From: Heliocidaris tuberculata
Taxonomy: Eukaryota > Echinodermata > Echinoidea > Camarodonta > Echinometridae
Assembly (NCBI GenBank): GCA_025618425.1
Contig: CM046842.1
Span: 24,551,062-24,615,061 of the forward strand
DNA: 64,000 nt
Direction: 5' to 3'
The notes beneath the pieces were generated by a model. The model saw only the letters and a program-made list of their open reading frames with translations. It did no database searches and had not been told where the DNA came from. A program made the position numbers and the translations under genes. This document shows, in pieces, positions 1-13,017 of the stretch; positions within the stretch are counted from its first letter, which is position 1; each line of letters starts with the position of its first letter.

Positions 1-1008
1 ACAATTATCTTCATCAGACATCAAATATCATCATTCATCAAACTCATCATTCATCAAAAAAAATCATCAAGCCAACATTTTCTTCTCTGTCCGACTGCAA
101 CTTCATCCTTTAACACACACATGCGGTTCCCTTTTGAAATTCGATCTGTTTATACAAAGCGCCTTTCCGCCCAATGCCGCCGCGGTATATGAAAGGAAAA
201 AAGAAAAAAGAGAAAAAAAAAAAGGCGCATACCTTTATTGGCTGGCTGGCATATGACTTGTCATGACTTGTTATTAACGGACCGCTCATGAAATGACGTC
301 ACAAGCCCAATTTTATGAATGAAAATGTTAATCGCGCGCACTGTAGACATCCTTTGCTTCTCACAGCCTTGCTTTTCACTTGCTTCTCACAGCCTTGCTT
401 TTCACTTTCGCATGAACAATGAAGGATATTATTTTGGATATATCGTTCATGTACTCTTAATCTGATTTCAGTAATTGGTAACTTCTTTGCTAAAGTTTCA
501 GGTTATTGTGACAGTGTCAGATCGTGATCGTCGATGTTAAAAATACCTGTTTAATAGTGTACGAGTTGTGAGATGCCACGTGCGAGTGTGGAGCGACTGT
601 TGAATATGCATGAGTTTGTAAACCTTACGCCCGTTAATCGCTCATAGACTTATCGTTCACTGCAAAGAAGGGGGAAGGGTACTAAATGCAAATTATGTCA
701 TGGGTTCAATGAACCAATGAGCAGTCTCCGAATAGCGGCAGTGAGCTTTGCTCTCTGTGTATACGAATGTGTAAGGTTATGTTTCACAGTGAGTTGAACG
801 AATCAAAAGCGCATCACTGCAATGGTGCGCTAGAGCGCTACTAGGTCTATATAGTAAATGGCTGTTCGACGTTCATCTACCGCCTTGTCGTGTACATACA
901 TAGGTGATAATTAAATACTCATTTTCGGGTATCGGTTATCTAATATTTTGACCCGGGTCCCGAGGCTCTCGGGCGGGACTCGGGTACCCGGTTTTTAGTC
1001 CCAGCCCT
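1..1008. other. Intergenic DNA, no gene seen
   Basis: No convincing exon is visible. There is a perfect CRE-type palindrome TGACGTCA at 294-301 and a perfect 26-bp tandem duplication (354-379 and 380-405). Either could belong to an upstream promoter or a 5' UTR exon of the gene starting at 5869, but nothing ties them to a transcript. Confidence 0.4.
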
Positions 1009-1286
1009 ATTAGAAACTTAGTTGAAAAGTTGAAAAAATTGCCAATTTTGATAAAAAATAGTGATTTTGAACCTCTCAATGTGTTGCCAATTTAAGGATT
1101 ATGAAGCTTATTCTCCTTTTTGAAATTCCTGGCATCAAACGCAATATGGTCATGCAACAAAAATGGAAACAATGTGTGTAGAAATTTTTGCTCTTTCTAC
1201 TCATGCATCTGGTATATTTTTTAGAGCTCTGAATCAAAAGTTATTGAGCCGAACCACAAAATGTGGTCAATTGTCTTGAAAGGGTT
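1009..1286 (+). repeat. Interspersed repeat R1, copy 1
   Basis: About 280 bp that recurs, inverted and with scattered mismatches, at 23391-23661. Both copies share the same two ends (ATTAGAAACTTAGT and a terminus near CTTGAAAGGGTTAA/AACCCTTTCCAGAC). No coding potential. It is an unclassified interspersed element. Confidence 0.7.
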
Positions 1287-2724
1287 AAGCAAAATCCGAT
1301 GACAGATAAAGTTATGAATTTTGGAAGTTGTAATGAATTAAACTCAAATTGGCGATTCTGTAACTTATCTTTCTAGGTCCTCACTCATTTGCTCTGTACT
1401 GAAAATTTTATAAACTCCCCTTAAATGCTTAGTTGTTGATGAAGGAATACATTTGTATTTTACGAGGGATGCGTAAAAACAAAAAAACATGTACGTAGGG
1501 TGCATATGTGAGATTAAATACCAGTATTTTCGTGAGAGGAAATGGAAATTAATGTTGTTGATTTTTAGTACAGAGCAAATGAGAGAGCACCTTGCAAGAT
1601 ACATGTACATGTACATCACAGAGTTGCCAATTAGTGTTTGATCTTACATCTTCAAGAATTCAAACTTTTAGTTTTTTACCTGCTTTTGCTCAAACTTTCA
1701 TTAATCTGTTTCTCTTTATAATTTTCTACCCCTATTCTATCCAACTGATCAGGGTAGACTTATACTTTAAATAACAATTCATTGTAAAGTAAGTGAATTT
1801 AGTTAAAGAAATCATAAGAAAATAAAGTTGGTTAAGCTACATATGTACACATATCTGGCGTGGTACCCTGCCGTGTATAACTCAACCCTGTCAAGGGTAG
1901 GTGGTCGGGTTATCAAGCGTGAGATTGACAGATGGTCAAACCAAACGTCAAATTGTGCAATATCATTTTCAATGGGAAATTAACAATAAGCAAGATTTAT
2001 TTAATATCAGACTCAGGCTAACTTAATTCATCTTATCAAGTGTATTTTCCTATAGGGGTCCATTCTTTTTAGTTTGATTAAAAATTTAGGTCGATCTTGT
2101 TACAAGGATATTCATAATGACTTTTGCATTAGGTAGGCTATTAATTAAGAGACTGGTGAAAGACAATCCAGCCTTTCTTTCCAGTAAGTTCGATTACATG
2201 AAAACAAAAAATACTGAGAAACAAGTTGGTGAAATTTGGACAGAATCAGACAAACAGTAAAATAGTCATAAATGTGTGAATGTTGAGATCACCGAAGGTA
2301 TGTAGATTGGTGAAATGGTCATGGATAGTATTTTTTATACATCCTCCATAAACAAGAAAGAAAACAAAACAAAGTAAACATTATGCGTCATGAATTGAAA
2401 AAAAATAATTTTTTTTCAGACTTTCCAAATTTGAAAGAGATATACTGGAATGCAATTTTGCATGGCCTTAAAAGTTTTGAATTGCCCTTTGCTTAACAGC
2501 AATAATAATAATGGTAACTAGGGTTTTAAAAAAATAACAATTGACACATGTCAGTTGATCGCCTTTTTTTTTTTCACATTGTAAAGGTGAAGAATGTCAA
2601 GTTTACTTTGAGTAAGTTTTATGACATTTCTTTTACTAATTTTTTTGAAATAATGCTCTAAATATATTTGATTAGATTTTCAAGTTTTGAAAAATCAGGG
2701 TTCCAAATCTGTGTGTATTAGTAC

Positions 2725-3286
2725 TTAAAGGGAAATCAAACCTTCATGGCAAGTTGTTCTGAAAGAAAGCAGAAAAATCAGAGAAACAGATTAGTGAAAG
2801 TTTAAGGAAAATTGGTATGCAATAAGAAAGATATGAATTTTGGAAAGTTGAATGAGAATTTCAATTTGGCCGAATCAGTAATGTGACTGTGATGTAGTGG
2901 CGGACAACTCCCCCATTTGCTCCAACACACAAAATGACTGAACTGCCATTTTTTCAAAATGTATTACTCTTTAATGATCTTTTTTCTTTTATGAGGACCT
3001 ATAACAATATGCTACATTTATCTACAACATATTTTGATTACTGCCCCGAGGGAAAAAACGCTTAGGAGAGAACTGCAAATTAATGATATTTTAGCATACG
3101 ACAAACAGGAGAGTTGACCGCAGATATGTCACAATCGACTCACCAAATGTTGTGGTCTAAGTTTTCAAACATCCATAACGTTCTTATTCCTTGTCTGATT
3201 TCTTTCAAACTTTCACAAAAATTTGTTTTCCTATTTTTCTGCTTTCACACACATCATCTTATTACCAAGGTTGGATTGCCCTTTAA
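2725..3286. mobile_element. TTAA-flanked MITE, family M1
   Basis: 562 bp including TTAA at both borders (2725-2728, 3283-3286). The termini are inverted: TTAAAGGGAAATCAAACCTT on the left against CCAAGGTTGGATTGCCCTTTAA, read on the other strand, on the right. The same element recurs at 48939-49325. TTAA target duplication is typical of piggyBac-like and Kolobok-like transposons. It contains no transposase, so it is non-autonomous. Confidence 0.8.
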
Positions 3287-4179
3287 TTTAGAACTCAACA
3301 ATTCCACTATGCATTGCACCTATAGTTTTAACGAACCTTTTTGTATGTACATTAATGATTCAAGACTCTGGGTTAAATGAGGTCCTCTGGAATTCACTGA
3401 CAATGCAATATAGCTACGGTGTTCTGACTTAAATATTGCTACGCACAAATATTGTTGCCTTTACTTTTTTTAAAGTGAAAAACAAATTAAATATTCAGAG
3501 CATTTTTTAAAGAATAATACTGAAAGCAATGTTATAAAATTTACATCAAGTAAATCGACAGCCTTCATTTTTGTAGTGTGAAAACCTCAGTCTTATATGA
3601 GTTATAACTTTTGAGTTATCAATGATCAAAAGGGTCAAATGTTTTTTTTAACACCTACATGTACATGTACATGTAGTTAGTAGTAGTAATACAGTAATAA
3701 CAGTATTCATAATAATAATTATTATTACAATACAGTGCTTTTATAGTGCATACATTGCTGCTATATCATCTATCTGCATGTGCTTACAATGTAGGAAAAG
3801 AATGATAAAAGGAAAGACAGGTGCTGTGATTTGCCAAAGTATAGCTTATCCAGAACGCATTTTAAACAAACAGTTTTGAGGAGGGTTTTAAACTTAGATA
3901 TTGTGGATGAGTCCATTATGAGATTTGATAGCATTTCAAAGAATAGGGGCAGTATTAGTGAATTTTCACTACACATACATGTAGTTTGAAACACAGGACT
4001 GTATTGGAAAAGATTTTCGTAGCTGATCTAAAAAAAATTATTTTGGGGGGAAGGGGTGCATACGTTACCGTAATATATTCTGGTCCCATTGAATGAAAGA
4101 GTACTTCGGAAATTGTTGTTACTTGGACTGGTAGTTAGTGTAATTGAGAGTATTTTTAGGACAGTAGTTTCGGGCAATA
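3287..4179. other. Intergenic DNA, simple repeats only
   Basis: No gene seen. It holds an (ACATGT)n tract near 3657-3676 and an AT-rich trinucleotide stretch near 3680-3730. Short open frames here lack splice context or recognisable protein features. Confidence 0.5.
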
Positions 4180-5626
4180 TACAGCCCTGGAAAAAATTGA
4201 TAGACCAGCTGCATTTGGAGGCATATAGGTAATGTTAAGTCCATTGTCTATGGAACTAAGAAAAGGATTATTAAAGGGGAAGTTCACCCCGAAGATTACT
4301 TGAGTTTAAAAAATGCAGAAAAAAATAAAGAAAAATATTGGCGAAAGTTTGGACAAAATCCGTTAAAGAATAACGGAGTTATGGACTTTTGAAGTTTTGA
4401 TTTTGTGACGTCACATGCGAGCAGCTCCTCCATTATGTAATGTGATAAATATTCCATAAAATACAGTTTTCCCAGAAAATTTAGAATATTTTCGTCTGTG
4501 CATTTGATATATTGTCAGAAATGTTATTCAGTACTAGATTCTGAAAAGAAACAATATTAATTTATCGTGGAACGTAAAAAAAATGCGAATATATGGAATA
4601 TTTATTACATGACCAATGGGCAGCTGCTCGCATGTGACGTCACGAATCCAAAACTTTAAATACTCATAACTCTTTTATTATTTGACCGATTTTCATCAAA
4701 CCTTCGCCAATATTTTTCTTTATTTTTTCTGCATTTTTAAAACTCAAGTAATCTTCAGGGTGAACTTCCCCTTTAACAGCTAATTCATTATGAATGGACT
4801 ATTACTACACTTTACAATTACCTTTGTGACAATTACCACTAGGACGACTACAGCAAGGACAATTGCCCTGGACAAACTTCCCCAGACAATTACCCCCCCC
4901 CCCCCCCCATTTTAATATGAGAAAGGATTTTTGACCACATAATAAACTATAAATGTGTGAGAGGATTTTAAGTGTTACTTGTCTTGGTTTGAGCATTATG
5001 GCCTGCTCATTATTCTACTGAGAAGATTTGGAGTGACATAAAAATTAAAGACAATAGAAAATTGAAGTTATCAAAAAAGAAAAGATTCTATCTACATAAA
5101 TGAGCTGCTGTGAAGAGAAAAAAATGCAGCACCTAACGCCGGGACAGCATACCACAAGGCATGGCTGCTGTCATGTACTTAACAATTTTCCACCAAGAGC
5201 TGAACAAACTGCCTCTAGAGAAGTGAACATATGGTTTAATTACCAGACAATCAGGCATACCTCCTGGACAATTATCCCCGAGACTATTACTGCCAGAATA
5301 TTTGTTCCAAAACCCCTACCCATGGAGAATATCCTCAGGACAATTACTCCTAGGATATATTTTCATTCTGTTAGTTTAATCTTAAGTATCCATCCAGTGG
5401 GGGGGGGGGGGGGGGGGGGGGGGGTGCATGCCTTCAGATCTAATTGTCCGAGGAGTTGGTTGTTGTAGGGGGTAATTGTTTTAGGGAGTAGTCATCAACA
5501 GTAATCATTGTGAGTTAGCTTGTAAAAACAAATATGAAAGTTCAATTACTGATGTAGCCAGCATTTCCTACATGTACATATATGCCTTTAAAAAGAGCTG
5601 GTCTAATAATTTTTTCCAGGGCTGTA
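4180..5626. mobile_element. Tc1/mariner-like non-autonomous element
   Basis: The borders are TA-CAGCCCTGGAAAAAATT at 4180-4198 and its inverted counterpart ending CCAGGGCTG-TA at 5626. TIRs of about 30 bp with 1-2 mismatches and a TA dinucleotide at each edge match the Tc1/mariner pattern. The interior carries a nested TTAA MITE (4271-4776). It also has loose 15-bp-type repeats (GACAATTACC) near 4825-4895 and 5235-5360, with the inverse orientation at 5440-5490, plus a poly-G run at 5400-5424. No transposase frame is present. Confidence 0.75.
4271..4776. mobile_element. TTAA-flanked MITE with long TIRs, family M2
   Basis: 506 bp bounded by TTAA. Each end reads TTAAAGGGGAAGTTCACC from outside inward, and inverted similarity continues for well over 100 bp (ATTACTTGAGTTT, TGACGTCACATGCGAGCAGC), so nearly the whole element could fold back. 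It is nested inside the Tc1-like element and is therefore younger than that insertion. No coding sequence. Confidence 0.85.
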
Positions 5627-5856
5627 TAATTTTATCAAAAATTAAAATTTTAAAATTTTTGCATAATGGGATTGAAAATGCTGGTGATACAACTTATTTA
5701 ATACAGTTGAGGTCTTAGATTTTGGGGTGTTGTGCAGACTCGATGGCAAAGAAATAGCTTTACAATTAAAAGCATTTCTGAATAAAATGAACAAACACCA
5801 CCCCCCCCCCCCCATGTAACATTAACAACAGTGTATTTATTTTGTTCTCTATTTTA

Positions 5857-5868
5857 ATTTAGTTCACG
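5857..5868 (+). promoter_or_regulatory. Splice acceptor and start-codon context
   Basis: TTTAG ends at 5862, followed by TTCACG and then the ATG. A run of T-rich sequence precedes it, so exon 1 of the open frame most likely begins at 5863 and is joined to a 5' UTR exon further upstream that I could not place. Confidence 0.45.
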
Positions 5869-8800
5869 ATGGAGGACGGGAAGCATGTAAAACTTCCTGT
5901 TGGTGATGCGGACTTAGAAGCGCTGAGCCAACAGTTTCAGGGTACTGAAGATTTTACGGTTGACTCCCTGGCTCTCCAACCCCAATTCCAGTCTACACCG
6001 AGACCCCGGGCTGAACCAAGGAGAAAAAGGCAGAAGATAACACTAGGATCCACACACGGCATGGATACACAAGGGAAATTCAGAGGTTAGACATTTTAGA
6101 ATTCAGCCTTTGCATTGACCCAAATGCATGTAATCATTTCCTAAAATCTAAACAATTTTTTGAAAAGTCAGTGAAATTTTTATTTAAAAATCGATTGCTT
6201 TAATAGGGTTGTGTTTCATATTTTGAGTTTCTTTAAAATGCAAAAATGCAAGAGGCCCATATTATGGGACATTTACATATTAAGATTTTTTGGAAACATA
6301 ATTCCTCAAACTATATACACAAGGCAAAATGGGAGCTTTCCTAGATTATGACACAGTATATTGAATTTTACAACTTAGGATTACCTACAAGAATTGTGAG
6401 AAGGAAAATAACTCCCCTTAATAATCAATCAAGATTATGGGTATAATCATCTCTTTGGCTTACTATAGTTTTGTGTATTTTTTTCTTCAGGGTGTTAATA
6501 AAGAATGACAAGGTTATTTGATTTATTTTGATGTTCATCCCCTTTTCAAACCACCTAATACAGGAGTTGTAGAAGTGCCCCTACACCGCATCAAGAAGGC
6601 TGCTAAGGGGTTAACGCTGGTGGAAGCAACACATGCTAGGGTAGAGAGCTTCAAGGCCACCATCAGGGCCAACCAGGGCCTTCACCTGCCAGTGCTACCC
6701 GTCATGGTGGAAGGTGAATTAGAATGGGAGCAGGAGAACCCAGACAAGTCTTCATACATATTGCTGGGAGGATACAGCATTTGGGAAGCCTTAGTGGACC
6801 TCTCCAGTGAGGAAAGGTAAGTGATTATTAACACTGTTTATTTCTTCATCAGCCTTTTTTGTCTGGCCTGCATGGCTGGAGTGAGACATATACATGTAGA
6901 CGCCCCTTTTCTGATGATGACAACAGTGCACCGTCAACATTTGTGGTTCACTTTTCAGGTTAAGATTTCTGCCGTTGCTGTAATTTGAAATCTACTCTTG
7001 CAATTTTTATCAATCTTGGTAGGAGTTGTCTTTATGTCACTCAAATTAATCAAATTAAATTGTTTAGCTCAGTTCAGTTTTTTGGTTAAAGGGGAAGTCT
7101 AGTCCAAGGATTACTTGTTAAATAGAAGCAACAACAAAAAAACGACAAACTGATCAAAAAAGGTTTGAGAAAAATCAGACAACTAATAAGAAGTTACTAA
7201 TTTTTCAATGACATGAAAAACTCGGGGAAAACAATGAAAATTACTAGACAAATTGGCAGCTCGGTCATGAGTTTGTGAATTCATTCCCTCAGTGGGGAAA
7301 ATTATATATTTTTGACTTACTAGGTTTTAACCAAACTTCAGTGACAGGAATCCTGGAATCTTCCTTGTGGAGGGAAGAAATAAATTTATTCAAGGGGGGA
7401 CCTACCCCTCGTGGGGTGAGGGGGGGGGGGGAGGGAGGAGGGGGGAGGGACTGGGGTCACCACCACCCCAAAAGCCCCAGTGGCATAACTTTTATAGGAA
7501 TCATTCTTAGGGAATAGAGACCTCGAGCTCTTCAAATATAGTACATTTCCCTAAGCAGTCTGAGGTGCAAGCACTCCAAAAGTATCCCAAGGGCAGTTAT
7601 TTCAGTACAAATGTTTGACTTCGTTAAAAGCACATTTGATTTTAAAAGGGATTTAAATTCTTCAAATGGGAAACCTGGCCCAGACGCCGGGGGCTCAGGG
7701 GCAGTATCCCTTAAATATACTGCCCTGCCCTGGTCTTGTGCATTGCATAGACTACTGTAATTCATTAATGCTGGCTGATGCAAATTTATTCAAAATTGCA
7801 AATACATGTAGGCTTCTCGTTTTTTAAAAAATTATCAATACTGTTTGTTTTATCTGATAGGGCTAAGTGAGGGCTTGGAAACTTGTAAAAGCTTTGTGTA
7901 ATTAGCATCAGTTTTGCTAATTGATGAAAAAAAAATTAAACTTAGAAAAAAATACTTTCCCCTCATTTCTGGACTGATTTTTAATCTGTTTGTTTTATTT
8001 CACCAATAAGTGGACATTTATCAAAGTGTTTTGTTCTCTCTGTTTCAGGTATTCATGCTACAGGCATGTCCTCATTAAGGTTTACGAAGGGCTTACACCA
8101 ATGGAGGCACTGCAGGTAGGAGCTCTCTTCCAGCAGGAGCAGAGTCTCTTAGTTGATGACACTCCCACACTCCAGGCCAAGGTTGCTTTGTGTAGGCGCC
8201 TGCTCTATGCAATGCATGACACAGATGAGACAGAGGAGCCCCCAACAAGCGTTAAATTAGAGTGGCGCACACAAGCTGCAGCAGCTATAGGAGTTGTTAC
8301 TTCTACAAGAAAGGCAAGTTTTAATTTTGATTAAATGTATTTCGAATAACAGCTTATAGTAATACATGCTGTTCTCCCTAAGAGATTGAACAAAAACATT
8401 ATTAGAATAGCTTGTTCTGAATTCTTAAAGTGTTCTTAAAGGGGTATGAAGGCAGCAACCTACTTGCACATGTTGGTTCAAGATACAGTTGAGAGCAATC
8501 AGTTTATAAAATTTTAGCATTAACATTTTAAATTACTGAAATCAACTCACAATGGATTATAAGCTTTCAGTGAGACTCATTACCAGTGGAGTAAAGGAAA
8601 CAGATATCTTGATGCAAGGCAACCAATCAGATCTCCTCTTTTTTTATTACATTGTTGTTAAATTATCTGATTCCATTGATATAACAGTGCAACATGATTT
8701 GATTCTTTTGAGTAAACATACATGTCACTTTCTTTATTTTTTAATTAAAATTAAGATAATAATGAAAAGTTGAAATCCTCTAGTTAGCCCTTCAGTGGCT

Positions 8801-11800
8801 TGAAATTATGTTCTTCAGAGGAAAATTTTTTTAAAAAAGTTATTGTGTCTGAGGATGGTTTGCCTACCAATTGTTGAAAAAAAACCTGTACATTAAAACA
8901 ATCTCCTGCACAAATTCTATCAAATGTTGTAGTCCATTTTAGAAAAGTAGGTGAATGCATTAGTTGACTCGTAGGTATAAGAAGCACTTAGAAATGATAT
9001 TGTAATTTTACCCTGATATCCATGTTTCTTCCACATTGTAAATACAGGAGCTGAAGCCACTAGAGTCCACGTTCCAACTCGCGCTCTACTCGAAACGATG
9101 CTACGAAAAGCTAATGCGGTTGTTCAGTTGGTATGAGGAGGAACATGGGAAGCCCATGAAACAGTCTGTAAGTATACCTGAGACTTCACTTGGAGGCTCT
9201 ATCGCATCTTAATTTTATTACTTGCAAACAATTTTAGTCAAGTGTTTAAAGAGAGTAATTTTATTTTAGGGGAATGACACCTTGATAAAAGTTTACTTGA
9301 CTGGAAGCAAAACACCAAAACAAACAAAATCAAAATGGTGAAAAGTAACCGAGTTGATCAGTTTGGGGAAAACTCTTACTCTATATTTTGTTTGAATATA
9401 ACATTTTTATTTTAGCCTAATAATGGTTCATATCAAGAATATATACATTTTGACAAAAGATTAAAAAGCCATTGTTCTAAAATAATTTGAAATATATGTA
9501 TAACATACTTTTTTTTTTCGGACTCAGATAATTTTTGAAAAAAAAAATATCACCCAGTTGTGTCTTCATAGTAGAGTTGATGATAGTGTACTACTTTTTC
9601 TTATTTCAAACATTGATGAATAACAAATAGAAATATTGTTTTCATTTTTTCAGATGTTTATCTCCTTACAAGGATTGATGGAAGTAGATAAATTCACTGT
9701 GTTGACAAAGCTTGTCAATGGGAGTCTGAAGATGGAGCAGGTGAAATTGGAGTGTACCCGTATGAAACGGATGACTTCTATCAAGCAGATATTTGTTCAG
9801 CTGACTAACAAGAACTCATGGGAAGAGTGTGTCAATGAGTATCCTGCCCATACGCAGACTACTGCACTTGACCATTTCATACGTGAGTACATATTAAATT
9901 ATCGACTGAAGGAGATGTGGTAATTTAACTAATTACATTAATCAATAAAAATGGAATGCATTTGTCTAGGAACCTGTACATTAACTTCCATTACTTAACA
10001 TTTCAAGCTCATTAACTGTAATAATGATGTGCAAACTTACACTAGTTTGAACAAAATGGTAACAAAAGTTTGCTGTGTAAAAACATTCAGTTGTCATAGT
10101 ATATGTTCACTATCGTAAATTTATCAATATTTAACCCAATTATATTTTATATCTCTGCAGACATGGACTTCAAAAAGGCAGTTCAACTAGAATTTGTGGA
10201 TTATGTGCAGGAAGCCCAGAGAGTGGCACAGACTGGCTCATCCTCATTTGAGCACCTTCGGATGGAGCCAGTTTCCCTTGCCGTAGTACGAGTGGTAAGT
10301 GATAATATGGAATAGGTGAAAGTGAGTATATGTAAGAACATATACTTAGTGATATAATAGCCATTTAGGCAAAAAGGTAGTGTTGACTATATGAACATGT
10401 GTTGTATAAAAATGTCAAAGATGCAAAATAAATCCCAAAATGACATTCAGATAATGTATGCATGTAAAATAATTTCTGCATGTTTTATCTTGTCACACTT
10501 AAATGTTGACAGTAGGCCTATGCTTTGATAGAGCGCTCAAATCAGAGCAGAGGATATGTGACACCAGGAAGCTCTGAATAACTGTATGAAAAACTAAAAA
10601 AGATAGTACATTACCTTACTCTAGTAATAGTTAAAGAAACAAATATGGCTACTTGATGTTCTTATATGTAATTCTAAATAGCCTGTAATTCTCACATATT
10701 GATTCACATCAAAACAGTATTGCATGTATGTTCATATGGCACTGAGCAGTCCTTAACTTGGGGGGGGGGGTGCATTATAGTTTGACTTCTGATTTTGGAA
10801 TCAAATTTGCATAAATAAAAGTAAGACAATAAATTGCCTTATTTATTAAGTGAGTTATCTTAATGCGTTGTGGTGTCTGCTGGCATCTGCACCTTATATA
10901 GCCAAGATTTTTTTTTTTTTTTTGGGGGGGGGGGGTGGGGCTATTTAACGATAGATTAACACACATGCACACCACTTTCACTCAAAAAAAATGCTCTCAA
11001 AAAGCCCTGTCTGAATAGAGTTGGAGAAAAACTGTTCCATGATAATATCTGTCACATAAGTGGATGAGCAAGAGTAAGGAGGAAAAAAAAAAGATTTATA
11101 ATTCAGCCTGGAATAATGGTATTGTTTTTGTATAACAGGAACCTACATGTAAGGAAACACATGCAAGGAAAAGGAGAATTATCGAAAATTTAAAGAATGG
11201 GGCGAGAAATGTAGCCGTTATCGCTGAGGACTTGGAAAGTGCTGCTGCATGGCAGGCAGAATTGAAGAAGCAGGGGTTGACTCTTCTTCAGGAATCTGCA
11301 ATAATTAAAGAAACTCATGGTTAGTACAGGTTCAGTTAGTAAATTTACTAAAATCATTGATACGTTCTTGTTTATGGCTACATAAAAAAAGGTCGATAAG
11401 AGAATGCTTTACATAATCATTTATACACATCTATTTCAGAATTCATTTATATACATTAGGGGGGGAAAAAAATCTGTCCCTTAGAATACTTTGATTGAGC
11501 CATCCTAGAATTCATGGAAACAAAAACAATGTGGCAAAAGTGTAATTTCTCTAGTGACTAGCAGGAGCAATGTATACATACAGCTGTAACAAAGTGCTTT
11601 GTGGCCACATGGTTATTACCAAGCTTTCTTGTGTATAGGCAGTGCGGAAGCTGCTCAAATTCGAATTCACATCTATTTTGTTGATTGCCACTAAACTTGG
11701 CATGAATCTCTGATAGATGAGGTTTACGTTGCAGTTGCCATTAAGGGATGCAGGGATAACAATGTTTTTGTTGCTGTCCTAATTCATGCGAGATCTTTGT

Positions 11801-13017
11801 AAATATATGTTAAGTGTAAGTCCTTTTAATTCCAGCAATTGAATGTGAAATAAATTAAGACAATATTGTGGTATTTTATTTCATTTTTACTGAAGTATGA
11901 CCTATTGCAATGTCTTTTAATTTTTTCTTTCAGTTTGTCACCTCATTACTGCCACAACTGATGGCAATGGCACTGAAATCCCAAGGATCCTAGCAAATGA
12001 CCAGGCCTTCCACACATTGATCGAGACGTTCTCAGCGCCTGGTGAGAATAGGCATTGGAGGAGAAATGCAAGGTAGATATGAAACCTCTCCTGAATTCTA
12101 AATTATGAGGGAAGTTGATTTTCATGACAGCAAGAAGTATCAAGTATTACCTGCAATAATGAATTGTTTTGTGACACCATTTCAAATTAAGTTACAGTAA
12201 GATTTTCGATCCTCTTAGCATCTGTGCAGTTTCTTTCCGTCTTTGTTTTTGTTTTAGGTTTTTTTCTGCGATTCCTGGCAATTACGTTTACACAGATAAT
12301 GACCTTTAATTAAGCTTTTTCTGTTAAGCGTTGCACTGCTTTTGAACAAAGTTCGACTTTCAAAGAAGGAGGTCAGGCTAAAATTTGAAGCGAAATTACG
12401 TTATGCTCATATCTGTGTACAGGACACATGAAAAATGCAGTATTCATAACTTGCTTAAAGATAGTGCTATAACAGAATAACAGAGAACATTTATTTCTAA
12501 TGGTTGAAATATATACGGCACATGCAACTCTACACAAAAAGAATTCTGCTTATACCTCAGATTTTGGTTTTCTATACAAGGTTGACACTTCATGTTTTGT
12601 TTTTTTCATTGTTCAATTATTGGGTTGCTGACATTTGACATCGCAAAAAAGCTGAGTTTAAATGTCGATGGAAAAATCATTGTTGAAGAATTAAATTATT
12701 ACCCAAAATCAAGGAAATTCTTTTCAATGCAAGAGGGCCGTGGTGTAGAAAAAAAAAAGAGAGATAAAATCGTCACATTTCTACCTGTAGATTTTGACTT
12801 GATATAAATTTACCATGCTTAATAAGAATTTCAGTGTCTATTGTTTCCAATATTCTTCTTACTGTTAACCCACATTACAGAGCTCAGTGACACAGTGACA
12901 TCGATGGGACGGCAGGCGAGGTACATTCATGGTGGAGGGCTGACTACAGGGAACACATCCAACAGGCCGATGGATCAGTACACCTTCATAGACTCTGATG
13001 TTACAGATATAGAATGA
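5869..13017 (+). CDS. Nine-exon gene, ParB/sulfiredoxin-like domain protein (547 aa)
   Basis: Coding exons: 5869-6085, 6564-6816, 8049-8313, 9048-9167, 9654-9882, 10161-10294, 11139-11319, 11934-12041, 12881-13017. All junctions keep frame and total 548 codons with the TGA. Introns are GT-AG except intron 3, which starts GC (AAG|GCAAGT). The ATG lies six bases after an acceptor-like TTTAG, so a non-coding 5' exon is likely. Visible features: a basic, NLS-like PRRKRQK at residues 50-56; then VVEVPLHRI (74-82), a helix with VESFKATI, a strand LHLPVLPVMV, YILLGGYSIWEAL (137-149), and LIKVYEGLTPMEAL (165-178). That order matches the ParB N-terminal fold (position-strand, G-x-x-R-x-x-A loop, strand, helix). 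However, the usual arginine of the ParB loop is replaced (GGYSIWEA), so nuclease or CTPase activity is not supported. The remaining ~370 residues are not recognised; the tail is acidic (DSDVTDIE). Probable nuclear DNA- or chromatin-associated protein; function unknown. Confidence 0.85.
7085..7300. repeat. Single-ended TTAA MITE fragment in intron 2
   Basis: TTAAAGGGGAAGTCTAGTCC followed by GGATTACTTG resembles the left end of the M2 family at 4271. No matching right end is visible nearby, so it is a truncated copy. G-rich sequence follows at 7416-7455. Confidence 0.5.

Noticed and set aside
10170..10364. Minus-strand frame opposite exon 6
   Set aside because: Shadow of the real plus-strand exon 10161-10294, which has matching splice phases.
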